Shown: positions 7,361 to 15,211, counted from the stretch's first letter. The stretch: DNA of 34,663 nucleotides from Deltaproteobacteria bacterium (GCA_029565465.1 JAKQOD010000344.1:1-34663), one strand, 5' to 3'. Translations and numbers: made by a program. The notes: generated from the sequence alone by a model not told the origin.

Positions 7361-7981
7361 ATGACTGGAGCTGAAGCACTCGCACGCCTCAAAGAAGGCA
7401 ACGCGCGCTTTGTTGCAGGGTATCGAAGCGTTGCTGGCTTGTTAGGCCACACTCAACTCAACATGGACAATCAAGCACCGTTTGCAATCGTGCTTGGCTG
7501 CTCCGATTCACGAGCGCCTGCCGAACATGTGTTTGACGTCGGCTTAGGCGAACTTTTTGTCATTCGGATCGCCGGCAATATCGTTGCACCGTCCGGCGTT
7601 GGCAGTGTCGAGTTCGCAGCCGAACGGTTTCATAGCAAACTAGTTGTTGTCATGGGCCACAGCAACTGTGGCGCCATTGCAGCGTCGCTCGAAAGCATTG
7701 TCGACGGCGCCGATCACACCTCGCCGAACGTCATGTCGATTGTTTCGCGCGTGCGGCCCGCAATTGAATCACTGGTGCCAGCGCGTGCTGATTTGCCGCC
7801 GGCCGGTAGCGCCGCACACGCCGCGCTGCATCAACGCGCGGTGAAAGCCAACGTGCTTGCAAGCGTTGACCAATTGCGCCACGGATCCGAAATCATCGAA
7901 CGCCTAGCAGCGTCCGGTGAGCTGCTCATCGTGGGGGCATCACTCGATTTGCAGTCCGGCCGAGTCGATTTCTTCGACTGA
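7361..7981 (+). CDS. Beta-class carbonic anhydrase
   Basis: 206 residues from ATG 7361. It catalyses reversible hydration of CO2 to bicarbonate in the cytoplasm. The zinc site is complete: Cys47 in GCSDSR, Asp49/Arg51 of the same motif, His100 and Cys103 in GHSNCGA. The RIAGNI and GVGSVEFA motifs are typical of the family. It lies 31 bp after the sigma/anti-sigma pair on the same strand and may be read through from that promoter, but nothing links it functionally to the regulon. An in-frame extension back to 7223 overlaps the upstream gene and has no family similarity, so it was not used. Confidence 0.95.
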   Translation: MTGAEALARLKEGNARFVAGYRSVAGLLGHTQLNMDNQAPFAIVLGCSDSRAPAEHVFDVGLGELFVIRIAGNIVAPSGVGSVEFAAERFHSKLVVVMGHSNCGAIAASLESIVDGADHTSPNVMSIVSRVRPAIESLVPARADLPPAGSAAHAALHQRAVKANVLASVDQLRHGSEIIERLAASGELLIVGASLDLQSGRVDFFD

Positions 7982-8111
7982 CAAATTGGCAACGCCGCCG
8001 CCCGAGCGCCTGCCCAGTTGGCGCAAAGCCCCATGATGGCGGCCGCCGGTCCGCGCACTTTTGCGCTACCGCGCGCACCGCGCTGGCCAATTCCTTGCAA
8101 TGCTCAGCGAC

Positions 8112-9596
8112 ATGTCGGCCATTCCTTCGCTTTTACGCGTAATGACGCTTCGTGGCGCCGACGCGATGATCATCGAAACCGGCAAGTCTCCGTTGTTGCG
8201 CCGCCGCGGCAATCTTGAGCCGCTAACGACCGGCGCTATTGACGAAGCGATGTTGCTCGATTTTTTGCAGTCGCTGGCCCCTGACGAGATACTTGAGCGA
8301 CCGAGTCAAAAGATCACCCGTCGGTTCGCAGCCGATGGCGGCCAGCACTATGAAATCGCGCTGGAACCCACAGCCAACGGGCTGCGCTTGATGGCTAAAG
8401 CGATCACGGTGCAAGCGGTCCCTGCCGCAACGGTGACGCCGCAGGTGCCCACAGCGCATGCGCCAGCAATGGCAGCGGCTGTCGCAACTCAATCACCACA
8501 GCAAGCCGCGGTGGTGCAGGCTACCGTCGACGAAGCGGCAGCCAAACAGCAACTCGTCGCTTTATTGGGCCCCACCATGGCGGCGGCCAAACTCGCCCGC
8601 GCTTCCGATCTTTGGATTTCCTCCGTGGCAGCGCCACGCATCCGCGTATCCGGCCAGCTGCGAGACCTTCACGATCACGAGCAGCTCGACGCCGCCGCGC
8701 TGCACGCCATTATCGCACCGCTGCTTGCAGCGTACGGCGGACAACACGACCTCGCACTTGCGTTTGGCGACCAGCGCGCGCGCGTGAATATCTTTTCCCA
8801 TCTTGATGGCGTTGCAGCAGCCATCCGGTTGATTGCCGACGAGCCACCAACGGTGACGCAACTCGAATTGCCTGCTGAACTCGGCAAGATCGCCGAGTTG
8901 CGCGACGGCTTGGTGCTATTTTGCGGGCCAACCGGCTCGGGCAAATCGACTTCGCTGGCGGCAATCGTTGCCCATCTTGATGCCACGCGGGCGGCCCACA
9001 TTGTCACGCTCGAAGATCCGATTGAATACCGGTTTCGGGCGCGTCACGGCTTAATCCATCAACGCGAAATTGGCACTCACTGTGATTCGTTCGCCACGGG
9101 CTTGCGCGCAGCATTGCGTGAAGGCCCCGACGTTATTCTGCTTGGCGAACTGCGCGATCAAGCCACGATCGCAGCCGCGCTCACGGCAGCTGAAACTGGC
9201 CACTTGGTGCTTGCGACGCTGCACGCTCCCAATGCAGCGGTCGCGGTCGATCGGATCATTGATGCGTTTCCCGAAGCCCAAGCGCGCGCGGTGCGGCATC
9301 AACTCGCTGCCGTGTTACGCACTGTCGTGACGCAGTACTTGCTGCCACGCCGTAACGGTGGCCGCGTCGCCGCTATTGAGTATGTGCCGGTCAACGCCGC
9401 GATCGCCAACATCATTCGCAAAGGCGAAATGCAAACGCTGCCAACCGCGATCGCGTCGGGCCGTGATGCCGGCATGATTGCGCTTGAGCGCTCGTTGGCA
9501 CGGTTGGTCGAAACGAATCAAATCACGGCAACTGAAGCGCGTCGCGTCGTCGGCGATCCTGACTTGATGAACTCATTGTTGCCTAAACAACGCTAA
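8112..9596 (+). CDS. PilT-like type IV pilus retraction ATPase with extra N-terminal domain
   Basis: 494 residues if started at ATG 8112 (ATG 8100 is equally possible; neither has a good ribosome binding site). PilT proteins are usually about 340-370 residues. The C-terminal 330 residues carry the full ATPase: Walker A GPTGSGKST (about 272-280), Asp box LEDPIEYRF, Walker B ILLGELRD and His box TGHLVLATLHAPNA. Ahead of a low-complexity Ala/Gln/Pro linker (about 100-145) sits an additional domain (about 1-100; LRGADAMIIETGKSPLLRRRGNL) that looks like a degenerate second copy of the PilT N-terminal domain. No pilin or pil genes are nearby, so this is an orphan paralog. It probably powers or modulates pilus disassembly, twitching or gliding. 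Confidence 0.9.
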   Translation: MSAIPSLLRVMTLRGADAMIIETGKSPLLRRRGNLEPLTTGAIDEAMLLDFLQSLAPDEILERPSQKITRRFAADGGQHYEIALEPTANGLRLMAKAITVQAVPAATVTPQVPTAHAPAMAAAVATQSPQQAAVVQATVDEAAAKQQLVALLGPTMAAAKLARASDLWISSVAAPRIRVSGQLRDLHDHEQLDAAALHAIIAPLLAAYGGQHDLALAFGDQRARVNIFSHLDGVAAAIRLIADEPPTVTQLELPAELGKIAELRDGLVLFCGPTGSGKSTSLAAIVAHLDATRAAHIVTLEDPIEYRFRARHGLIHQREIGTHCDSFATGLRAALREGPDVILLGELRDQATIAAALTAAETGHLVLATLHAPNAAVAVDRIIDAFPEAQARAVRHQLAAVLRTVVTQYLLPRRNGGRVAAIEYVPVNAAIANIIRKGEMQTLPTAIASGRDAGMIALERSLARLVETNQITATEARRVVGDPDLMNSLLPKQR

Positions 9597-9634
9597 CAGC
9601 TGTCTTGACGGCGCAAGGTGGGCGAAGCTGCGAG

Positions 9635-10708
9635 TTACTGCTGCAGGCACAGCGAACCATTAAACATATTGCAGTTGGTCGAGCCAACCGACAAGAACAT
9701 GTTGGTTGGGTTCACGATAACCCGCTGACCACCTAGGTCCGTATGATCAGTCCAGTTGCTACAGTTGCTCGCTGGCGACGATGGTTCGGTCAAACTGTTG
9801 GCGCCAACTGCCACTAAAGCTACGCCTGCGTCACCAAACGCGGTCAAGGTGTTACGCCATTCCAACGCCATAAACGCCGCACCTGTTGTCGCTAGTGGTT
9901 GCCCGGCAAGGTTCACCCACGGCGCACCGGTCAGATCAAACCGATCGCTCGCAGCGCGATTATCGATCCCGATGGCAGCTAAGAATGTGCCAGCTCGCCC
10001 GTTCTCATTCGCAAGGGCTTGGCACTGAGCGTCGGCGTCGGCAGGGCTCGCAAAAACCGCAGGGTTCCAGAACGCGAGACGCCCGGCTTGCGGGGTTGGG
10101 GCCGGCAACGCAACCTGATGGCCGACTTCACTGCACACCAACTGCCAGTAATTGACATCGCAACTCGACGAGACGCCACCAAACGGCGTTCGGCTGCCAA
10201 TCTGCACACCGCGTGCTTGCCGCGCCGAATCGGTTGATGTCCACGCCGCACAATCTTCGCTTGGTGACCCGGTCCACGCATAAATCGGATAGACGTGCCA
10301 ATAGTACGAACCGTCGGCGCGTTCGGCGATCGGCGAATAGCCTTGCCCAGCCGCCAGCTGTTCTAACGTATCGGCGATCGGCGAGCCATCAAGCCGCGCA
10401 AAACCGCGCGAAGCTAACAAGCCCGCCGGCAACCTGCCATCTCGATAGATCACGCTAACAAATGTGCCGCTGAGCCCGGCGCGTGCCGCTTCGCTTGCAC
10501 AGATTGCATCGCCGCCGTTCACCATTGAGGCCGACGGCGTCGCGGTGCTGGCAAACATGCGATTCGGGCGATCCGCGGCGTCAACCGCTGAATCGACGAC
10601 GGCGTCGACCGCACTAGCAGCATCTTGCTCAGCAATCCCAAATCCCACACGACCACAACTGCATGTCAAACATGCAGCTACCGTCGCGCCGATACGCACC
10701 GCGAGCAT
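9635..10708 (-). CDS. Lipoprotein with two endostatin-like (DUF1554-type) modules
   Basis: 357 residues from ATG 10708; the start gives a signal sequence ending in a Cys-rich lipobox region (ACLTCSC). An Asp/Ala/Val-rich linker of about 30 residues is followed by two similar modules (about 50-210 and 225-357). Each has a DAICASEA/DAQCQALA-like helix, a GLSGTF/GRAGTF turn, a CAAWTST/CSNWTDH motif and closing Cys pairs (WQLVCSE, GSLCLQQ), a pattern like the collagen NC10/endostatin-fold domains of bacterial secreted proteins. Conserved Cys suggest disulfides. A surface or extracellular role is likely; the ligand is unknown. It is convergent with the PilT-like gene (38-bp gap). The longer frame to 10840 overlaps the phasin-like gene and was rejected. 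Confidence 0.78.
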   Translation of the reverse strand: MLAVRIGATVAACLTCSCGRVGFGIAEQDAASAVDAVVDSAVDAADRPNRMFASTATPSASMVNGGDAICASEAARAGLSGTFVSVIYRDGRLPAGLLASRGFARLDGSPIADTLEQLAAGQGYSPIAERADGSYYWHVYPIYAWTGSPSEDCAAWTSTDSARQARGVQIGSRTPFGGVSSSCDVNYWQLVCSEVGHQVALPAPTPQAGRLAFWNPAVFASPADADAQCQALANENGRAGTFLAAIGIDNRAASDRFDLTGAPWVNLAGQPLATTGAAFMALEWRNTLTAFGDAGVALVAVGANSLTEPSSPASNCSNWTDHTDLGGQRVIVNPTNMFLSVGSTNCNMFNGSLCLQQ

Positions 10709-10739
10709 GTCGCGAGCATAGCAAACTAAGTTCCCAAGC

Positions 10740-11075
10740 TTACGCTTTAGGCGCGATTGAATCGACAACGCGGCGTGCGGTGTCAGTAAATTGCTTACGG
10801 TACTGCGCCGACATTTGTGCAGCGTATTCCATCGAGTCATGTGCGAGTTTGCTGATTTGTTCAGCGTTCGCCTTGAGGCGTTCGCTCACCGCAGCTTCGT
10901 ACACAGCGATGTCTTTCATCCATTGGTCAACGCGTGCAGCTTGATCGCGAGCGAAGTCTGCGAAAGCTTCTGGCGTCACGCCCATCGCAGTAAACGCTGC
11001 GAACGGGCTCACCGGTGGGGTCACGGTGTTGCTGGTGGTGTTGCTGGTGGCTTCTTGCTTCGATTGATTCGTCAT
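10740..11075 (-). CDS. Phasin-like small helical protein
   Basis: 111 residues. A Ser/Thr/Asn-rich start is followed by an Ala/Phe-rich helix (SPFAAFTAMGVTPEAFADFARDQ) and a long amphipathic helix (about 48-105) with spaced Ala, Asn and aromatic residues, as in phasin-family proteins that coat polyhydroxyalkanoate granules. There is no signal peptide or membrane segment. A near-consensus vegetative promoter sits directly upstream and predicts strong constitutive expression, in line with an abundant structural protein. No PHA synthase is in the window. The family call is moderate; it could be another small helical envelope or granule protein. Confidence 0.72.
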   Translation of the reverse strand: MTNQSKQEATSNTTSNTVTPPVSPFAAFTAMGVTPEAFADFARDQAARVDQWMKDIAVYEAAVSERLKANAEQISKLAHDSMEYAAQMSAQYRKQFTDTARRVVDSIAPKA

Positions 11076-11081
11076 GCCGCA

Positions 11082-11110
11082 AAGCTAAGGACGGCAACGC
11101 GCTGTGTCAA
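11082..11110 (-). promoter_or_regulatory. Sigma70-type promoter of the phasin-like gene
   Basis: Minus strand: TTGACA (11110-11105), 17-bp spacer, TAGCTT (11087-11082). The predicted transcription start is within a few bases of the ATG at 11075 and there is no Shine-Dalgarno sequence, so the message may be leaderless. A strongly A+T-rich tract at about 11130-11210 lies upstream of the -35 box and could help polymerase binding. Confidence 0.7.
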
Positions 11111-11190
11111 TCCGATTTTTTGCATCGCAACATTAAACCCAATCAAAGCAACGATTTAAATAATTGAAATTGTTTAATTTTTACAAACTT

Positions 11191-11205
11191 TTGTGCAGTG
11201 CACAA
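11191..11205. promoter_or_regulatory. Operator-like palindrome upstream of the phasin-like gene
   Basis: TTGTGCA-G-TGCACAA is a perfect inverted repeat (7-bp arms, 1-bp centre) in the A+T-rich intergenic stretch between the phasin-like gene and the 3' end of the next minus-strand gene. Its symmetry suits a dimeric repressor; a PhaR-type regulator of phasin genes is one possibility, unproven here. Confidence 0.45.
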
Positions 11206-11229
11206 TTTTATCACTGCAGCGCAACCTCG

Positions 11230-12060
11230 TTAGTCGCTGTGCACACAGCCTGCGCTAGCTGATGAAGATCCCCATCCGCTGCCACGGATCGCACGCGCAC
11301 GCGGCGCACCAACCCGTTTCGCCAACGCATTTTCGGTGTCATCACCCAACGTTGCATTCGCGCGCAGCACACGCTCAATTGGTGACAGCTTTGCGTTTGC
11401 TGGTGGTGGTTGCACCAACCCTGCGCGTTCGTTGGCAAGCTGGGCGCGCAGCGTCGTCACCTCTTCGCCGCCGCCTTTTTGTTCGATTTCACTCATCAAC
11501 GCCGCGGGTTCCAAATTCTTGGCGCCCGCATTATCGCCGGTGACTTCGATGTACGCCGAGCGCAAGGTTGCCATCCATTTGCCATGTACTTCACGCAAGG
11601 CTTCGGTCAATGCCGGTTGTTCAGACGGATCAGCGCGGCCGATATCGCTGAAGTCGGTCTGTACGGCTTTGTCAAAATTCGGGTAGTCCCACTCGGTGCG
11701 GCATTCTTTGGCCCACGTGAGCAGCGTCGCTTGACTCGGGTGCGGGCCACCATCCTCAGGCGCCTCCTTGGGCACCACCGAGTCGTACATCTGCTGCAAC
11801 GTATCAGCGCGTTGTTGGGCAGCGATGAGTTCTGCTTGCAGCGCGGCATAACGAGCCTGCAGCGACGCGACCGACGCCGGCGCACTGCTGCCCAATGCGG
11901 ACGTTTGCACGATCGAGCTCCGGCCCAGCGTTGCCTCCGCGGTCAATTGCGACGGAGCCGCCGGCTTCGGCGAAGCAGTTCGCCCCAACGCCCACATCGC
12001 GCCCGCGCCAAGCAATGCACCAACCAGCGCACCGCTTAGCACGTACACAGAAGGCTTCAT
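11230..12060 (-). CDS. Membrane-anchored protein sharing a C-terminal domain with the FecR-type protein at 13212-14663
   Basis: 276 residues. There is one N-terminal membrane segment (about 7-26), a coiled-coil-like stretch (about 62-92, QARYAALQAELIAAQQRA), then a domain (about 105-272) closely similar to the C-terminal part of the FecR-type protein encoded 1.2 kb away. Shared landmarks include HPS, WAxEC, REVHxKW, AYIEVTGD, MSEIE, ANERAGL, LGDDTE, RARAIRG and a Cys four residues from the C-terminus (Cys120 and Cys272 conserved). The domain probably faces the periplasm and may form a disulfide. No named family is recognised. The two proteins may interact or compete for the same ligand. Confidence 0.82.
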   Translation of the reverse strand: MKPSVYVLSGALVGALLGAGAMWALGRTASPKPAAPSQLTAEATLGRSSIVQTSALGSSAPASVASLQARYAALQAELIAAQQRADTLQQMYDSVVPKEAPEDGGPHPSQATLLTWAKECRTEWDYPNFDKAVQTDFSDIGRADPSEQPALTEALREVHGKWMATLRSAYIEVTGDNAGAKNLEPAALMSEIEQKGGGEEVTTLRAQLANERAGLVQPPPANAKLSPIERVLRANATLGDDTENALAKRVGAPRARAIRGSGWGSSSASAGCVHSD

Positions 12061-12124
12061 AGCCCAAGGCTAACATCGTGGCACTGGCGGGTCAGGCTCG
12101 CGAGCGTAAAACCCGTAGATTGCT

Positions 12125-12152
12125 GGAACCAAACAACGGCATTGCTGTCTGG
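12125..12152 (+). promoter_or_regulatory. Possible ECF-type promoter of the AgmX/PglI-like gene
   Basis: GGAACC (12125-12130), 16-bp spacer, GTCTGG (12147-12152) resembles the classic ECF promoter layout (GGAAC / CGTCT). The transcript would start at about the ATG (12158). It may be read by one of the other two ECF factors in the window. A single hit, so uncertain. Confidence 0.35.
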
Positions 12153-12157
12153 TTGGC

Positions 12158-12535
12158 ATGGGCAAACATTTCGCATTGACGCTGGGCCTGGTCGCGGCGG
12201 CGCAAACCATGATGAGCTCGACGCCCGCACGCGCCAACAGCATCGACAAAGCCGTTATCAAGCGCGTCATTTTCAAACATCGCAGCGAATTTACCACCTG
12301 CTACGAAACTGCCCTCAAAGCGCAGCCTGACCTGGCTGGCAAGATTATCGCCAAATTCGACGTCAACGCCGATGGCATCGTGATCGCAGTTAACGCTACC
12401 GGCTTAACTACCGAGCTCAACGATTGCGTCGCTGCCACGATTAAGCAACTGCGTTTTCCGAAGGCGCAAGGAACGATAACGATCAACTATCCTTTTGTGT
12501 TTGCACCCAAAGGTGTCAAAACCCAGCCAAGTTAG
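12158..12535 (+). CDS. Exported AgmX/PglI C-terminal-domain protein
   Basis: 125 residues with a signal peptide (about 1-26, ending ...STPARA). The mature part carries the myxobacterial AgmX/PglI-type C-terminal domain: FKHRSEFTTCYETALK (an R-x-x-x-C-Y-E core), DLAGKIIAKFDVNADGIV, and CVAATIKQLRFPKAQG followed by a closing beta strand ending in YPF. The two Cys, 49 residues apart, are the conserved pair. These domains are TonB-C-like and are found in gliding- and envelope-associated proteins; stand-alone periplasmic copies have no settled function. It is divergent from the membrane-protein gene at 12060 with a 97-bp shared upstream region. Confidence 0.85.
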   Translation: MGKHFALTLGLVAAAQTMMSSTPARANSIDKAVIKRVIFKHRSEFTTCYETALKAQPDLAGKIIAKFDVNADGIVIAVNATGLTTELNDCVAATIKQLRFPKAQGTITINYPFVFAPKGVKTQPS

Positions 12536-12541
12536 TGTAGC

Positions 12542-12559
12542 TGGCTATTCAAGTAGCCA
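12542..12559. other. Small hairpin after the AgmX/PglI-like gene
   Basis: TGGCTA-TTCAAG-TAGCCA (6-bp stem, 6-nt loop) lies just after the stop codon. There is no T-run behind it, so any terminator role would be weak. Confidence 0.25.
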
Positions 12560-12637
12560 TGAGCGTGTAAAACGTCAGCTACTAGACTGAAGCTGTCCGC
12601 GGCTTGGCGGCCGTTGTCCGTTAAGGGCGGCATAAAT

Positions 12638-13138
12638 ATGGGATCGATACGTGGCATGAAAAAACACGTATTGCTCGGGCTCATTGTTATTTGTGCTAGC
12701 GGTTGTGCAGCACGCCGCATGAACAACCAAATTAGCAGATTGACAGAAGGGGGTAAGTTGGTCGTGCGTTGGACCGCGCACACCCCGCCGCCCTACACGT
12801 TTGCTGTCATTGATGTCGGCCCAGGCAAGGCGCCACTAGAAACGCCCACGTTGAAGTTGGCGACGTACAGTTTAATCGCAATCGATTCCGACTATATCGA
12901 GACCGAACTCATCGGTGGCATCGACGCGCAAGGGTGCTTTAATTTCGGGCGTGGACGCAGCAACGGGGTCTGGGTTGATCGCAACGCGGCCGGCAACATC
13001 ACGTTGGAATCGATGGGGTATCAACGCGTGCGGGTCGCTACCGATTGCAGCGAGTACAAAGGCACGCCTGCCGAGCCTTTTTTTGCAGCGGAAGTTGCAG
13101 CACTGCCAATGCGTCCCAACGTCGGAGCTGCACAATGA
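12638..13138 (+). CDS. Hypothetical lipoprotein
   Basis: 166 residues from ATG 12638, which has an AAGGG ribosome binding site about 10 bases upstream; ATG 12656 is a second possible start. Both give a lipoprotein signal ending CASGC. The mature protein has no recognised domain. Two Cys (in AQGCFNFG and ATDCSEYKG) may pair. The stretch FAVIDVGPGK and the Thr/Tyr-rich middle suggest a compact beta protein. It is the last substantial plus-strand gene before the convergent FecR-type gene. Confidence 0.72.
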   Translation: MGSIRGMKKHVLLGLIVICASGCAARRMNNQISRLTEGGKLVVRWTAHTPPPYTFAVIDVGPGKAPLETPTLKLATYSLIAIDSDYIETELIGGIDAQGCFNFGRGRSNGVWVDRNAAGNITLESMGYQRVRVATDCSEYKGTPAEPFFAAEVAALPMRPNVGAAQ

Positions 13139-13209
13139 AGGTCCCCCGCTCGATTGCGGTGGCTGGTGCAGCGGCGAGCAACGCAGTGCGTCTGCGTTGG
13201 CAACAATAA
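13135..13209 (+). pseudogene. 24-codon ORF overlapping the lipoprotein stop; possible gene remnant
   Basis: An ATG overlaps the lipoprotein stop (ATGA at 13135-13138) and opens a 24-residue frame, MKVPRSIAVAGAAASNAVRL..., that ends 2 bp before the convergent FecR-type gene. The start looks like the first part of a signal peptide. It may be the truncated head of a former operon partner, or chance. Very short, so low confidence. Confidence 0.2.
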
Positions 13210-13211
13210 CG

Positions 13212-14663
13212 CTACGGTGCGCAGCCGCTCGATTCGGATTGGCTGCTCCAGCCTTGGCCACGGATCGCGCGGGCGCGGGCAGCGCCGAGGCGCTTAGCCA
13301 CCGCAGCTTCGGTATCGTCGCCGAGATTTGCGTAAGCGCGGTATTCGCGTTCGAGCGCCGTCATTTTGGTGCCGGGCGGTGGTGGCTCAGCAAGGCCTGC
13401 GCGTTCGTTGGCAATCCGAGCGCGTAGCGCGTCGAGCTCACCGGCGGCGCCTTTGTCTTCAATTTCGCTCATCATCGCACTCGGTGACAGCGTCTTGGCG
13501 CCTGCGCTATCACCGGTGACTTCGATGTACGCTTCGCGCACCAATGCGATCCATTTGGCATGAACTTCGCGCACGGCTTCGTTCACTGCAGCAACTTCAC
13601 CGTCGCCAACCGTGTCGTTGCCTTTGGTGAGCGCAGGCGGCGCAACCATCAACATGCCGGGATGATCAAACTTGGTGTGGCATTCGGCCGCCCACGCCTT
13701 AAGCGTTTCGGCGCTTGGATGCGGATAACCATCGGGCACTTTGGTGGGCGCCGCACCGCTGGTTTTGAGCTGTGCAATTTGTTGCGTCAACGCGGCAAGC
13801 TCGTCGCGTTGCGCTTTGAGCTTAGCTTGCAACTCAGGCACTGTGGTTGGCAAAGCATCATTGGCGGCGACGCTTGGCGGCACTGTCGTGCCATTGTTAG
13901 CAGCACCGGCCGAGTTACTACCGGAAGCAAGCAGCGGCCCACCGCTCGTCGAGCTATCGACGGACAGCGTCGCACTATCGCCAGCGGCAACGGCCTGCCG
14001 AGCTTGGCCATGCGCGACCACCACGCCGCCTTCATAGACGGTGACAACGACCGCCGTAGCGATCGCTGCGCCAACCGCGCCACTCACAATCATGTTTTTG
14101 TTTGGCTTCATCATAACCTCGACGCGAAAACAGGTACCGGTGACTTCAACCTTGCCAGCCGGCGTATGGACGACGAACGCACCCCCGCGTTCGACGCGAT
14201 AAAAAACATTGCCGGCGTTTTGGGTAACGTCGACGGCGCCCGACGACGTTTGCTTCCATGCCAGTTGCGCGCCAGGTTCCGCAACCGCGACGCCACGGGT
14301 GCCAACGCGCACCGAGGTCCGCGCAGCCACAGTGACAGCATCAGCACTTGGCGGCACGCTGGGTTGGCGCATCAGTGTCATCGCAAATGCAGCCACCGCA
14401 GCAACGGCGACGATCATGCTGATGCGCCGCGCAGCAGGTGATGCGAACAAGCCTGCCCGACGGTCGCCGCGCCGGACAGCGTCGGGGTGCGCAGCGTTTT
14501 CGGCTGGCGCAGTGGGGCTAGCCGTCGGCACTGCCGCCGATGCCACCATCACGCGGTCGGCAAATTCAGCCGAAGGTGCGACCTGCGCCCATGCTGCAAG
14601 CGTGCTGCGATCGTCGTCGGTCAAGATGCCGTCGTTAGCGCCATCATCATTGGGCTTTGTCAT
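13212..14663 (-). CDS. FecR-type membrane regulator with C-terminal domain shared with the 11230-12060 protein
   Basis: 483 residues, ATG overlapping the sigma-factor stop (ATGA). Order: cytoplasmic N-terminus (1-79; DRSTLAAWAQVAPSAEFADRV), membrane segment (80-97), FecR beta domain (about 108-235: GTRGVAVAEPGAQL, VEVTGTCFRVEV, EGGVVVAHG...AAGDSATL), low-complexity Ser/Gly linker, coiled coil (about 275-302), then the paralogous domain (about 313-482; Cys328 and Cys481 conserved). The FecR domain is interrupted at about 186-206 by a hydrophobic insert (IVSGAVGAAIATA). FecR proteins hold or activate an ECF sigma factor in response to envelope signals, so the partner is the sigma factor just upstream. 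The C-terminal domain may be the sensing module. Confidence 0.88.
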   Translation of the reverse strand: MTKPNDDGANDGILTDDDRSTLAAWAQVAPSAEFADRVMVASAAVPTASPTAPAENAAHPDAVRRGDRRAGLFASPAARRISMIVAVAAVAAFAMTLMRQPSVPPSADAVTVAARTSVRVGTRGVAVAEPGAQLAWKQTSSGAVDVTQNAGNVFYRVERGGAFVVHTPAGKVEVTGTCFRVEVMMKPNKNMIVSGAVGAAIATAVVVTVYEGGVVVAHGQARQAVAAGDSATLSVDSSTSGGPLLASGSNSAGAANNGTTVPPSVAANDALPTTVPELQAKLKAQRDELAALTQQIAQLKTSGAAPTKVPDGYPHPSAETLKAWAAECHTKFDHPGMLMVAPPALTKGNDTVGDGEVAAVNEAVREVHAKWIALVREAYIEVTGDSAGAKTLSPSAMMSEIEDKGAAGELDALRARIANERAGLAEPPPPGTKMTALEREYRAYANLGDDTEAAVAKRLGAARARAIRGQGWSSQSESSGCAP

Positions 14664-15211
14664 GCCAACCTCGCTTGGTGCGGCGCACTAGCTCGCATAG
14701 CGGCACGCGCACGCGCGAGTCGCGATTTCACAGTGCCAATTTCAATCGCCAACGCTTTGGCGATTTCGCGTTGCTCAAACTCATAAACATCGCTCAGCAG
14801 CAACACCGCGCGGTGCTCGGCAGTGAGTTCGGCAAGCGCGCTTGCGATCCAATCGCTCACCGGTGGTGCCGCGCTTGCGTTTGCCGCCCGCACTTGCACT
14901 TCGTCGTGCATGCGTTGGCTAGCTGCGAGTTGCCGTTGCGCATCGATCGCGCGCCGTGCTGCGATCGTAAGCATCCACGTCGACAACCGAGCAGGCCCAA
15001 GCGGCGTAAACTTTTGCAATTGCGCGAACACCGCAACGAACGTCTCTTGCGCTGCATCTTCGGCAGCACTGCGATCGATGCGACCGATGATACGAGCACA
15101 TAACCCAACCACGCGATCTTGGTACATCAACACCAACGCACGACAAGCCGCTGCATCACCACGCTGAGCGCGGCGCAGGGTGACTTCATCGATTTCGCGT
15201 GCTGACGCCAT
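14660..15211 (-). CDS. ECF RNA polymerase sigma factor paired with the FecR-type regulator
   Basis: 183 residues from ATG 15211, preceded by an AGGTGA ribosome binding site; the frame continues upstream to 15367 but without conserved sequence. Region 2: CRALVLMYQDRVVGLCARII, RSAAEDAAQETFVAVFAQL, LSTWMLTIAARRAIDAQR. Region 4: LTAEHRAVLLLSDVYEFEQREIAKAL, IEIGTVKSRLARARAAMR. It should redirect RNA polymerase to envelope-related genes when released by its FecR-type partner, with which it is translationally coupled. A GGAACC box lies at 15253-15248 on the minus strand, about 40 bp before the start, but no matching -10 box is convincing. Confidence 0.92.
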   Translation of the reverse strand: MASAREIDEVTLRRAQRGDAAACRALVLMYQDRVVGLCARIIGRIDRSAAEDAAQETFVAVFAQLQKFTPLGPARLSTWMLTIAARRAIDAQRQLAASQRMHDEVQVRAANASAAPPVSDWIASALAELTAEHRAVLLLSDVYEFEQREIAKALAIEIGTVKSRLARARAAMRASAPHQARLA

